Shown here in pieces: positions 47,470 to 58,652 of a stretch of 64,000 nt of DNA; position 1 is the first letter of the stretch; each line of letters opens with the position of its first letter. The translations under genes were made by a program, and so were the position numbers. Source of the DNA: Przewalskia tangutica (taxonomy: Eukaryota > Streptophyta > Magnoliopsida > Solanales > Solanaceae); assembly GCA_029844215.1 (NCBI GenBank), contig CM056721.1, forward strand, positions 12,722,368 to 12,786,367, read 5' to 3'. Below the pieces are notes generated by a model, which did no database searches, had not been told where the DNA came from, and worked only from the letters and a program-made list of their open reading frames with translations.

Positions 47470-48465
47470 TGTGACCGCATATTATATGAAGAAGCTGAAA
47501 ATAATGAACGATGGATCCACGCGATGAATGAGGAGATTTATTCAGTTGAAAAAATAATAGTTGGGAGCTAACTTTTTTACTGGCATGTAAAAAGTCAATC
47601 GGTGTAAAATGGGTGTACAAGACGAAGTACAAATCCGACGGTCAGGTGGATCGTTACAAAGCAAAAATGATAGTCAAAGGCTAAAATCAAAAGTCAGGAG
47701 TTGACTATTTTGAAGTATTTGCACCAATAGCTCGTATGGATATTATCCGAATTACAATAGCTCTCGCATCTCAAAACAGGTGAAAGATTCACTAAATTGA
47801 TGTCAAGTATGCGTTTCTCAATGACGTACTTAAGAATAAATGTATGTTTATCAACCACCTGATTTTGTTAAAAAGGATGTGGAAATCAAGTGTACCGATT
47901 GAATAAAGTGTTGTACGGGTTGAAACAAGCACCACAAGCTTGGTACACACGAATTGACACTTATATGATCGAGGCTGAATTTCAAAAATGCTCTCACGAG
48001 CATACCTTTTATGTCAAGTCAAAGACTTATGGTGATATAATGATTGCATGCCTTTATGTCGATGACTTGATATTTACAAGAAACACGATGTGTTTATTTA
48101 ATTCAGAAAGGCAATGCATCGTCAATTTGAAATGATAGATATGGGGTTGATGTCTTATTTCTTAGGCATCGAAGTGCAACGACGTGAGGATGACATAATT
48201 ATTTCGCAAATAAATTTGTCGATGACATATTAAAGAAGTTTTAAATGGATTATGTTATATCAATATATACTTCAATGGCTGAATGTTTGGAACTCCATAA
48301 AGAGGGAAAAGGTGAATCGGTGAACCCCACTTATTTTAAAAATATTGTTGAAAGCTTGCGATACTTGATTTCAACTAGACCAGATATAGTTTATAGCGTG
48401 GGGTTAGTAAGTCAATTCATGGAGACACCTCGACAATCACATCTACAAGTAGTGAAGTGAATCTT
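47470..48465 (+). pseudogene. Copia-3 reverse transcriptase
   Basis: GVKWVYKTKYKSDGQVDRYKA, VYRLNKVLYGLKQAPQAWYTRID and CLYVDDLIFTRN, so the YVDD box is intact, followed by LRYLISTRPDIVYSVGLVSQF. Several stops and one or more frameshifts separate these blocks. Confidence 0.88.
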
Positions 48466-48519
48466 ACGATACGTGAGCGGTACTCGAGATCATGATATTT
48501 TCTACACTTAATCTGACGA

Positions 48520-49013
48520 TTTTAGTCTAGTGGGATATACAGATAGTGACTGAGCTGGAGATGTTGAAACTCGAAAAAGCACTTCCGGGTATGTGTTCTG
48601 TTTTGGAGGAGTATTCTCGTGGTCTTCAAAGAAGCAACAAGTTGTTGCATTGTCCACGGTGAAAGCATAATAAATGACAGTAACATCATCAACATGTCAA
48701 GCTATATAGTTGCGTTGTATGCTCGACGAGTTATAGTACGAGCACGGAGGACCGACTAAGATCTTTTGTGATAATAAATCAGCAATCACATTTGCTAAAA
48801 AATTGGCCTTTCATGAAAGGAGTAAACATATTGATATCAAATATTATTGTATTCGAGAGCTGGTAAAAGATGAAGAAATTATTCTTGAATTTTATAGATA
48901 TGAAGATCAAGCTGCATATATCTTTACGAAGTCATTGAAGACCGATGTATTTGAGAAAATGAAGTTGATTCCCGAAGTTATCAGTTTCAAGTTTAATGGA
49001 GGTTGTTGAAAGT
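48520..49013 (+). pseudogene. Copia-3 RNase H and 3' end
   Basis: GYTDSD and RKSTSGYVFCFGGVFSWSSKKQQVVALST, then HERSKHIDIKYYCIRELVKDEEI and ending KLIPEVISFKFNGGC. The polypurine tract is weak (ttaatggaggt). Confidence 0.85.
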
Positions 49014-49323
49014 CTAAACTTGATTGCGAAAATTGAACATTTGAATATTTTATATTCATATTCAAAGAAAGTTGCTAGGTGTGTATGCTTGACTAGATGT
49101 GTATGTTTGACTAGCAATGTTCAAATATAGTTTCTAGGTGTGTATGTTAGTCTAGTATCATATTATAATAGATTTAATATAATTTTATAAGCCTATATAA
49201 GGGCATTACTATGTATGTTTTATTATCTTATTATCCAATCTATTCACAATATTAATAGCAAAACATTTTCTTCCCTCTATTCTTCTCTTATATCTCTGCA
49301 TATAAATCTTTCGTTTTTTAACG
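49014..49323 (+). repeat. Copia-3 3' LTR (310 bases)
   Basis: TGTTGAAAGTCTAAACTTG ... TTTTTAACG; the terminal CA is mutated to CG. Confidence 0.88.
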
Positions 49324-49693
49324 CCATAAATAATTACAACATCATACACTATAATTTTAAAAATAAAGAAAACAAATATAATTAATAAAAATAATATAAT
49401 AATAAACCACCGAAAATAACCATCCAAAGGGGGTAAGGTAACAACTTACTTTTTATTTTATTTAGTATAATACTACTATAAATGAAATAAAATAGAAGTA
49501 AAAAATTTCTATAGCTATTCCAACTTATTTGGTAGTGAATTATTGTTTATCTAAAACATACTACTATTCTTGATAGGAAACGGCAACTACAATGTCGGAC
49601 CAACGTATCAAGAAGATTAAATCAAAGTGGGATTAAAGGATAAATTTTTGTTATCTTTTGAATCCAACTTCAATTCTAACACAAACCCCATTC

Positions 49694-49706
49694 GTATTAT
49701 ATAATC
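49694..49706 (+). promoter_or_regulatory. Probable TATA box of the CCR-like gene
   Basis: gtattatataatc lies about 70 bases before the chosen ATG at 49766, in the AT-rich stretch between Copia-3 and the gene. Confidence 0.35.
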
Positions 49707-49765
49707 ACGCTAACTTTTATCTACCAAGTAATACATCGCTATCACTACCCTTTTGTCTCTACCCA

Positions 49766-52700
49766 ATGGCTAACGAAAAACCACCAGTTTGCGTCACCGG
49801 AGCCAACGGATTCATCGGTTCATGGGTGGTTCAAACACTCCTAGACCGTGGCTACACCACCATCCACGCAGCTATCTTCCCTGGTTCCGATCCTTCTCAC
49901 CTCTACTCTCTCACCGGCGCGTCTAACGCAGACGTCCGAATATTAGTCCACGAAGTCAACATTCTTGACGCTGATGCCGTATCCAGAGCTATTGAAGGAT
50001 GCGGTGACGGGGGTGTTTTCCACGTGGCGTCTCCGTGTACGTTGGAGGACCCTGTGGACTCACAGAAGGAGTTGGTGGACCCGGCTGTTCAAGGGACGAT
50101 TAACGTGCTTACGGCCGCGAAGAAGTTTAATGTTAGGCGCGTGGTGCTCACTTCCTCTATCTCCGCTATGGTGCCTAACCCTGGTTGGCCGGAAAATAAG
50201 GTCTTTGATGAGTCATCGTGGACTGATCTTGAGTACTGCAAGTCTCGACAGGTATCATTCTCTCACCTGTACACGTGCATGTCACGTGATATCCAATTTA
50301 TCTATAGTGCTGAAAAACGAAAAATAAAATAAAATTCCAAGAGTTTGACTTGCAATTATGCAGCTTACTTTGATATTACTCCACTATTTGTTTCCCAAGT
50401 TAGTTTTACGTTGTAAAGTTTTATGAACATGTTTAATGGGCTGGTCTCTCGAAAAAAGTCGTTCTACCTGTCAAGGGTGGACCTTCCCCGATCCCACGAT
50501 GTGTGATTTCACTGAATATGTTGTTGTTTAATGATTTTACTACTACTCCCCGGGTGCCTTTTTTTTCTTGGGTCAAAAAGAGTGTCCAACCTTATTTTTT
50601 CCGATTTGCCCCGTTAAGTGTTATGTGATCAAATTTCAATAACTATTTAATTAGGATAGTTTAGTCAAATTACTTATTTTTATCTAGGAATTAATATTTT
50701 CTGGGTATTCAATGGCTAAGTGGACACCCTTTTTTTATTCGAATGGAGTATTAAGTAAAATGAAAATAAACAAAAAAATTGTTGTAAATTGGACCTAGTT
50801 CTATTAATAAATGATACCATTTGATTTTAATTTGAGTTAGGTTTCTAATAATTGGATGCTTTTATGAAATAGTATCAAGAAAAGACACTCCAATAGAGGA
50901 ACACTAACTAATATGTCTAGCAGAAGTGATTGGTTTATTAATATGTATAATGTAGAAGTTTACGTCGGGTTGGGTTTGTACACGCAACGGAATTTGAAAA
51001 TTTATGTTTCAAACACGACGGTCGAACTGCAGTATGATATGTAATGTAAAATATAAACATAAAGTAAGTGTAAAACTTCGAACGAAGACTTACATTTCGG
51101 AAGCCGTCAGCCAAGCAGTTGAATCTTCAATCTTTGTGTAGTCCGAGGGTGCACACGCATAGGATAAAATAAGAGCTCAAGGGTTTCAGTAGGGCCAGGC
51201 TTAGTAGAAACAATCGCGCACCGGATCGCCAAAGCACGCCCGCACCGTGATCCTCGATGAAGAGCGCGGTCGTTTTCGCTCGCACCGCGGTCCTGAATCA
51301 AGGCACCGCGGTTCCGTCCTATTTTCTGCCCACTTTTCCATTTTTATGTCCCGGTCATCAACCGAACATTTAGGTATCTCCTTCTAATTACATCCTTCAA
51401 TCGACGGAACATTTGACTTAGTGTTACCCTTCACGCCTATACATATCGTCACTAATTACATTAGGATCTTCACGAAACTCCTAGACTGCGCCGGAAGATG
51501 AACCCAATATGTAAAGTTTAGCTACACAAAATATGTGAACTGAACCTAAATGTGAGAAGATAAAATCCTTCATTCATGATACACTCAATCAATCTTAGGA
51601 TTTGTCAAATGTCTATCTAAATGACTTGATTATTATAACTCATCTATATTAGTTGACAACAGGACCATGTCACAGACATGTCAATTGCATTGGCCAATGA
51701 CTTAGTCAACCTAATACCATATGAGTACCTGAGTGTTCACTCGAATATAAATTCAAGGAATGAATCATTTCTTGGCTCACATACCACCTTTAATCTACTT
51801 CGTAATGCACCCAAAACAAGCCGCGTCTCAACCTATAAGGCATTTGATCTTAGGACAGGATCAAAGTACATTACTCCGTAAACAAGATGATATTGACCTC
51901 AAGTCTAAGGACTTTTATCTCCCACACGCCGAAGACATTATAGACATATAACAAAACAATACATCAGCAGGGCGTATCAATACTTCAACAAGTATCCATG
52001 TGTCCATCACGAGTTGCCATAACTCGTAGCAAGTGAGACATACTACATCCCTTAAGGATATGATGCAAACCACATGTCGACGTATCGCATATCATCGATA
52101 TCCCAATTTTGATGATCATTAGTCGAGGTAATTTAAGAGTTACGTTATAACATTAATTCTCACATCATTAATAAACACGTAACCTCTAGGGATGCATTTA
52201 TAGAAAATTATAAACAATCAACTAATAATTCAACAAATGCAAATTGTCATAATATTAATCATCATTAATATAAATACGAATGTGTATAAAGTACATTGTG
52301 TCCTAATACAAATTGTCTCTAGGACATACATATACTTTCATATAGATCAGTTATTTTATTTGTCACAGAGCTTTAGGCTTATATAGAGCATATTGCTCGC
52401 TAATTCCACAGCTCTAGTATAACGAACTATTGTTGAGGGTGATGTACTCAGTTATTTACCATCTCCTATTTATGTGGTACTTTCAACAAACTTATAAGGA
52501 TTTAAAACTTGACATTTCCTATTTTTCCCAAGAATCTCTATGATATAACTCTCATGCCACTTCAATTTTTTGAGTATATGATAATGTTAGACTTTTTGAT
52601 TAAGTTACTTTTTTGCTGCTCATGCACATATCCCGACAGCACTTTCTTAGTGCTGATCATTTATAAAATACCTTACCTTCTCAAAAGATTTTTTTTGAGT

Positions 52701-55700
52701 ACATGATAGCAGTGTTGACAAAGGTCCCCTTAAACCGTACTTAAACCCTTATCGAGGCTCACACTTTGCCGTCTGCTTTAGTGTTGACAAATGCGCCCTT
52801 AAAGCACACTTAAATCCTGATCGAGGCTCACACTTTGCCGGCCGCTTTAGTGTTGCAGTCAGGGCTCTAAGACATACTTCCTTGCCTATGAGCCTCTTCA
52901 TGAAGAGGCTACATTCACTTTATTGTATTTTTTTCAATATTGTCCATATATTTGTTATTGCACTTTGCGCTTAAAGCCCCTACATACCTTAGAGCTTTCT
53001 TGCGTTTTTTCGTTTTTGGTAACACTGTATGATAGAGAATTCTTAAACATGATAACCATAACTGAGTTCGATTACAGAAATGGTACCCAGTCTCAAAGAC
53101 ACTTGCTGAGAAGGCTGCGTGGGAATTTGCTGAGAAGAATGGATTGGATGTGGTAGCAATCAATCCAGCTACATGTCTTGGTCAACTTCTGCAACCCGGA
53201 CTGAATGCAAGTTGCGCTGTTTTGCAACAGCTGCTTCAGGGATCAACAGATACCCAAGAGTATCACTGGTTAGGGGCTGTGCACGTCAAAGATGTGGCAA
53301 AGGCGCAGATTTTGTTATTTGAGAGCCGTCGTGCTTCTGGAAGATACCTTTGTACCAATGGCATTTACCAGTTTGCTGATTTTGCTGACAGAGTCGCAAA
53401 ACATTCCCCTGAATTCCCTGTCCACAGGTTCGTTATCTTAATTACGCATCTCTTAATTCGTCTTTTGCATCACTCTAGTAAGTATTTTCTTTTTAGTTCT
53501 CTCTTGCATTCAAATAATTGGCCATCCTCAAGTTTAATCTTCTGTTGCTGCTTCTCCTTTCCGTTGAAAAAAATAACACATATATTGATTCTGTTTCAGT
53601 CCTTTGAAAGATCCGGGTTATATCAGATTGAAAGGGATGAATTCACATCTGTTAATCCAGTCCTGTCTTCTTCTCAGCTAATAACATTCTTTTTGTTGAC
53701 GAGGAACCCGCAACCGCTACTCTTCGAGTGCGCACAGGGTAAACCCCGGACTGACGCAGTAGCCTGCAAACCACGTCAGCCAATTAACCACACTTGACAA
53801 GCCATGTGTGACAGACTCAACCAAGAAGGTTTATGCAGGGGATCGAACTCGTGACCTTGCGGTCCCGCGCTCTACTGCTACACCAACTTGGCTACCCTTG
53901 CGGGTAGCTAATAACATTCTTTTTTCCAAAAGGTGGATCTCCCACCCCAGGAGCCCCCACACCCCGGTCCGACAGGGGCTTAGCTCTATCAACACTTGAT
54001 TTGACATAGCCAACTAGTTACTATTTTTTCACCCTGTTACTCAAAAGCATAGATTCAGCTATGCTTCCTTTAACTGGATAATGATAAAACTGAAATTTTG
54101 ATGCTATTATATAGTATGAAATGAGCAGATTGAGTCCATAATAACTGATCTCCACCTGGAGAACTTGGGAACAAAACTTTGTTAACTTCAGGCATAACAT
54201 ATAGTCAGTTACTTTTATCACTACCTTAATGGTTTAATACTCCCCCCATCTCATTGAAAACCTCTTTTGTTTTGGCCTGTCCCAAATAAATGTTGACCTT
54301 TTCCTTTAATGTGCAACTTTTTCTGCAAACCAACTTAGAAATGTGAGGTAAAACTGCGTACAATAGACCCTTGTGATCTGACCCTTTCCTGGACCCCGCA
54401 CTTAGCGGGAGCTTAGTGCACAACGTTTCAACTAGTTACTCCTTTTTTGCCATTTAAATCTACTTCCTACATTCCCTTAATCGACCACCTTTGAACTCTT
54501 AGGAAGATTAGTGAACTGTTTGAATGGGATTTAATACTAAATATGGTCAAATATTGCTTACACCGTCTTTTTGAGTTGTGAACAAATGACGTTTAAATTG
54601 TTCACAATAATAGGTCGAGGTGAAAAAGATGTAAGGGTAAATTTGAAGTGTAAAAGAAGTATTAGTTTGTACTTTGTATTCATATAAATTGTTGGGGTAC
54701 ACTGGAAGTAGGTCAATGAAAATAGGAGACAGACTAATATACTACTCCCTCAATAGAAAAATCTTGTGCAAGGTAAGTGATATAATGAAGGGACTACTGG
54801 CAATAGTATTTCATTTAATGTAAAATCAACCACTACTACATGGTTTATACTTTATAGTAGTGGGGTGGCAGGAGCTGCAACTCTACACTTCGGTATGAAA
54901 ACTAAAATGTGCAGTAGATACCTAACTTGTAGGAGTATAGATACATATTGCTCTCATCTGACCCCCACCTCCAGTAGTAGCTTTAAAGGAATTCTAATTG
55001 CTCACACACATTCAGAAGTTACAACTGTAAAGAATCAAGACCACCTTGATGTTATCCAGGCCTTAACAACCCCACTACAAAACTGTTAGGCTACCCAAAG
55101 AAACCCCACTATGAACTGCTAGCTACATCTATAGCATTCCAAGTCCCACTGGTCACCTTCCCTGTCTCCCGTTGAGCTTATCCTTCCTTTTGGAGATTCT
55201 ATTCTCGTTATCCTGAATAGTTTTATGATCGAGACATATTGCTGAAGTCTGCCTCATCATCTTTAGTTTTGCAAATCTCGTGAATATGTTATTTAAGTAA
55301 TTTGAAATTCAAGGTCGACGTTTCATAATTTGTATCAGGGTCTCTGCATAATCAGCTTAACTTGATTTGATAACTTAATTTCAAATGTATACTGAGGTTG
55401 GTAATGTACAAATTTTATTTCAGTACAATCCAGTTTGTCTGGTTGTGCTAGAGTATCTGCATTTTCAAATGTAATGGAAATAATCTATCAACCATCGGTT
55501 TGCTCCTAACTACCATGTGCCTTTATTGAAATGTCTCCTTAGTGCATTTATTTAGCCATGAGTTATTACCAGGTTGACTGTAGACTGCATTTCTTGAGCA
55601 TTCAATGTACTTTTCTACAAATTCATGTGCAAAACCAGTGCTCTTTGTTACTAACTGTTTCCTTTATTCTATGCTTTTATTTACTCCTCAAAATATTATT

Positions 55701-56072
55701 ATTTGTCAAATTGTAAGTACCATAAATCTAGGATATAGATTGAGGGAGACACGTAGAGTTGTATCATAAAATAAGCTTTATCATTGCCCTTTTGAGAGTT
55801 TCTCTGTTGTCATAGTTTCAATTGCATAATTTACCATTTTTATAAGATAAAATATTCCTTTTTGTATGATTGGTCTGGTCTTGTCTCAAATAATAATGAA
55901 TAAATTTCAATACAGGTTCACAGGGGAGACCCAGCCAGGCTTGGTGGCTTGCAAAGATGCTGCTAAAAGACTGATTGATTTGGGACTAATTTTCACCCCA
56001 GTTGAAGATGCTGTTCGAGACACAGTGAATAGCCTTAAAGACAAAGGCTACCTCAAGCAACAGCAGAATTAA
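49766..56072 (+). CDS. Cinnamoyl-CoA reductase-like NAD(P)H-dependent reductase, three exons
   Basis: Short-chain dehydrogenase of the extended CCR/DFR-like group, reducing acyl-CoA or ketone substrates with NADPH in the cytosol; the exact substrate is unknown. Exons 49766-50251, 53078-53427 and 55916-56072 join in phase into 330 residues, the usual length. The start MANEKPPVCVTGANGFIGSWV brings the nucleotide-binding GxxGxxG motif near the N-terminus; an upstream in-frame extension has no ATG. Next come HVASPC, then VVLTSSISAMV with the catalytic Ser, and in exon 2 WYPVSKT with the catalytic Tyr and Lys. The classical CCR signature NWYCYGK is replaced by KWYPVSKT, so it is CCR-like and not a proven lignin CCR. 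The third exon ends in FTGETQPGLVACKDAAKRLI. Intron 1 contains a solo LTR and intron 2 a SINE. No coding defect is seen. Confidence 0.92.
50461..50528 (+). repeat. TS/Au-type SINE 3' fragment in intron 1
   Basis: ggaccttccccgatcccacg followed by gtgatttcactgaatatgttgttgttt, the 3' end and TTG tail of the Solanaceae TS/Au SINEs, with some changes. Confidence 0.55.
50951..52340 (-). mobile_element. Solo LTR, family A copy 2, in intron 1 of the CCR-like gene
   Basis: TG...CA ends (tgtagaagtttacg; atactttca) with flanks TATAA (50946-50950) and TATAG (52341-52345). Homologous to 35266-36802 over nearly its whole length but ~150 bases shorter in the middle, where copy 1 has the TATA-containing part. 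Keeps the gcaccgcggtcc words at 51280-51320. Oriented against the host gene. Confidence 0.85.
53676..53924 (-). mobile_element. Complete tRNA-derived SINE in intron 2 of the CCR-like gene
   Basis: The element is 53695-53905 and is flanked by a perfect 19-base duplication agctaataacattcttttt (53676-53694, 53906-53924). On the minus strand the head has a TAGCCAAGTTGG A-box and a GAGTTCGATCC B-box, about 40 bases apart, i.e. a polymerase III promoter as in a tRNA. The body ends cctcgtcaac before the A-rich start of the duplication. Length and structure fit a plant SINE; family not assigned. Confidence 0.9.
54346..54421 (+). repeat. TS-type SINE fragment in intron 2
   Basis: ggtaaaactgcgtacaatag, then cccttgtgatctgacccttt and accccgcacttagcgggagc, ending ttagtgcac. 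This is the well-known 3' half of a Solanaceae SINE recalled as TS-like. No head and no clear duplication. Confidence 0.65.
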
Positions 56073-56269
56073 TTATTTTCAACACACTTGCTTTTAGGAA
56101 TTCACATGATTCTCTTTTTGCTTAGATGGATTTCATAATGACCATTAAATGAATGATTTATTTCTGTCTTTTGGGTAATTTAATTCATTTATTAGATAGC
56201 CTGTCATGTAATTATTATACCTGCTATCGTGTTGCTTTACTTTTCCAATGAGATTAAATGGATCATGAG

Positions 56270-57069
56270 GGGTGCACAAAAATCGGTGCGGACCGAAAAA
56301 TGGACCGGATCGAAATTTTTGGTCCGGTCTTCGGTCCTTTGAAATATAAATTTCGGTTTTCGGTCCGGTTCAGGTCCGGTCCGGACCGATTTTTTTTATT
56401 TTTTTTATAATATATATAATTTATATAATTCTTAATATATATAATATATATAATTTCTAATATATATTGAATTATATAATTTCTAATATATATAATTCCT
56501 AATTTTCTAAATTCCTAATATATAATATATATATAATTCCGGGTCGGGTTCTGGGGCTCGTTTTTTTTTTAATTGAATTTCCAATACTGAAATTGACATT
56601 CTCGGACACATTACTACAAAATTTTTACGCTGAAATCTATTGTACATCGCGAGATATTTAGATTTGAAAAGGAGAAAAACGTAACGATTTGGGGGAAAAG
56701 TGAAATTGAGGGGCAAGACGGACGTTTTTGGAGAAATCGGCTGAAGCAAATGGACTTTGGTCGGTTTGGGATGACTTCGTCTCAAAAAAATACGCGAAAT
56801 TAAAAAAAAAATTAGATCAAACGGACGTCAGCGCAAAGTTATGACCATTTAAAGTTTCACTAATTTACAACTTATATTTGATATGTCAATACGTCCGGCC
56901 GGTGGGGATTGGCGGGCAATTGGGGGATTCATCCATTCGGTCCAATAGACCGGACCGGACCGAAAATGACCCGGATCGGACCGGACCGAGAAATTCGATC
57001 CGGTCTTCAGTCCAAGTAATTGAGATTCTCGGTCTTCGGTCCGGTCCGGTTTTAACCTTTTGTGCACCC
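56270..57069. mobile_element. Foldback element with GGTCCGGT-rich ends (800 bases)
   Basis: Ends gggtgcacaaaa and ttttgtgcaccc are exact inverted repeats. Inside each end is a cluster of ggtccggt/ggaccgg words (56290-56390 and 56930-57055) that pair with each other and with themselves. The core 56590-56760 is related to part of the insertion in Copia-2. No transposase and no clear target duplication. It lies 200 bases after the CCR-like stop codon. Confidence 0.7.
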
Positions 57070-57449
57070 TTTTTTTGTTTTTAATCCACGGTCATGATTA
57101 ACACAATAGTTTGAATTTATTAACGGACAAAATCATGTACTATTTTTTTATTAGGGATCTGGAGCTTATTATTACTATACTATATGAGATAAAGACTTTT
57201 CCTTTTTATATAAAACAAAATACTAGGCATCATTGTAAATTTTTTGTTTTTTATCAATCGATCAAATCAAAAACTGGTTGGAGTGGGTTGTCATCCTATT
57301 TACTCTTGCTTTTTGAAAAGATTGATTCTTGAATTCCTTACCACTCCATGCTCCATTACTGTGTGAGAATCAGAATTCCGCAGAATAGCTCCAAAACTTG
57401 TTTTTTCTCTATCACCGAAAGATAAGTTATAAAATAACAGAGAATATGA
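57070..57449. other. AT-rich spacer
   Basis: Nothing recognised between the foldback element and the SINE relative. Confidence 0.4.
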
Positions 57450-57611
57450 CCGCAAGGCCACGTAGCTCGATCCTGCATAAACCTTCTTGGTTGAAATGCC
57501 ACATAGCGCTGTTATGGCTTATACTACCGACGTGGTTATGCGCCATCACAGTCCGATTTACTCTGCAAGACTGAAAGAAAGAATAGCGCCTTCACAACAA
57601 AAAAAAAATAA
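57450..57611 (+). repeat. 5'-truncated relative of the intron-2 SINE
   Basis: gaccgcaaggccacgtagct-cgatcctgcataaaccttcttggtt aligns with the B-box region and downstream part of the SINE at 53695-53905 read on its own strand. The rest (57500-57590) diverges and ends in acaac plus an A-run. aaaataaca occurs on both sides (57431 region and 57606 region), a possible duplication. Confidence 0.6.
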
Positions 57612-58062
57612 CATGAAATTAATAAGTGAAACTGTTTTACTTAACAAGTACAGAGAACTGATTTGGCTGGTTTTAGCAGGTGCTGTTACAGAATTATTCT
57701 ACTACTTTGAATACAAATTTATCATTTAAAAAAGAATGAGAAAAATTGAAAAAACAAATAACACTAGTAATATTTTTTTCAGAAGGAAAGTAATTTAAAG
57801 TTTTGTGGTATTTTGTTGTGTAACATTTTTGAGAGTTAGCTAAGTGGCACGTGATTGAGGGGACCAAAGTTAAAAGATGGAACCTTTGGGGGTATGTTAT
57901 TGTCACCCATAACCAAGCAAGTTTAGGTAGAAAATAAATGAATATTAATTTTTTTGGTTAGATTAAAAAGAAAGATTCTTTTATTCAAAAAAGAGGTACA
58001 AAGGGCTAAGGGGAGTGGGGAAGACGATGCACATGCTATGTTTGGTAGCCTCTTTTATGTTA

Positions 58063-58328
58063 GAAGAAAAGAAAGAAAGAAGTCCGCATCCCGTAGCTCA
58101 GTTGATTTTAATGTGGTAGATTGCCCTTAAGTAAACAGTTGTGATCTCGACAATGGTAGTTTCATTCTCATTTATGATGACTTATGTGCACTACGTATCG
58201 CTTTTTCCATCTAATAGATCGCTGAATTACCATAGTTTATCTCCTTCATCAATCTCTATCAGGTCGAGAGTGAGACCATGTGAGCGAGGAATTTCACCTT
58301 TTTACCGGGAAGAAAAGAAAGAAAGAAG
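58063..58328 (+). mobile_element. Second SINE type, upstream of the START-domain gene
   Basis: The element 58083-58308 is bounded by an exact 20-base duplication gaagaaaagaaagaaagaag (58063-58082 and 58309-58328). It starts tccgcatcccgtagctcagt, with a TAGCTCAGTTG A-box; a B-box-like gtgatctcgaca follows ~50 bases later. Non-coding, 226 bases. It differs from the SINE in the CCR-like gene. The duplication is low-complexity, which lowers confidence slightly. Confidence 0.75.
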
Positions 58329-58529
58329 AAGAGAGAAGAGAAATTGAAAGAAGAGTGAAGATAATGACTACCAGTTTTAATCATGGAGTTTACTCTGGCA
58401 TTCCATGTGCTTCAATCACCTCTTCCCACTCATTATTTTACATAATGTATATAATATATAACTTCCCTTCTTTTCTTTCAGAACAATCTAAGATTGTACT
58501 TTGATCTAACAACCCCCACCCCATCTCAA

Positions 58530-58545
58530 CCGTATATATATATAT
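58530..58545 (+). promoter_or_regulatory. Probable TATA region of the START-domain gene
   Basis: gtatatatatatattc lies ~110 bases before the ATG at 58653. Confidence 0.4.
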
Positions 58546-58652
58546 TCTTAAATTCATCTATCTTTTCCCTGAGTTTGAGGAATAAAACTATACACCACCA
58601 TTAACCTTTTGTGGCTGAAAAGCTTAGTACTACTACTACTATAGTATTCAAG

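Larger units (their letters stand above)
42780..49328 (+). mobile_element. Copia-3 retrotransposon with a nested solo LTR
   Basis: The element is 42785-49323 with flanks CCACA (42780-42784) and CCATA (49324-49328), a duplication with one mismatch. The LTRs begin TGTTGA. PBS tggtatcagagct at 43102, close to the usual initiator tRNA-Met site. Without the insertion it is about 4.7 kb. All domains are recognisable but interrupted. Confidence 0.9.

Noticed and set aside
51760..51951. Small conserved gene shared with 36240-36488
   Set aside because: Both copies lie inside solo LTRs of one family and are antisense to the LTR promoter; repeated because the repeat is repeated.
53831..53905. Functional tRNA gene on the minus strand
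   Set aside because: A and B boxes are present but acceptor pairing is poor and the whole segment is bounded by a long target duplication, so it is a SINE head.
57487..57729. 80-codon frame
   Set aside because: Overlaps the truncated SINE relative and a poly-A run.
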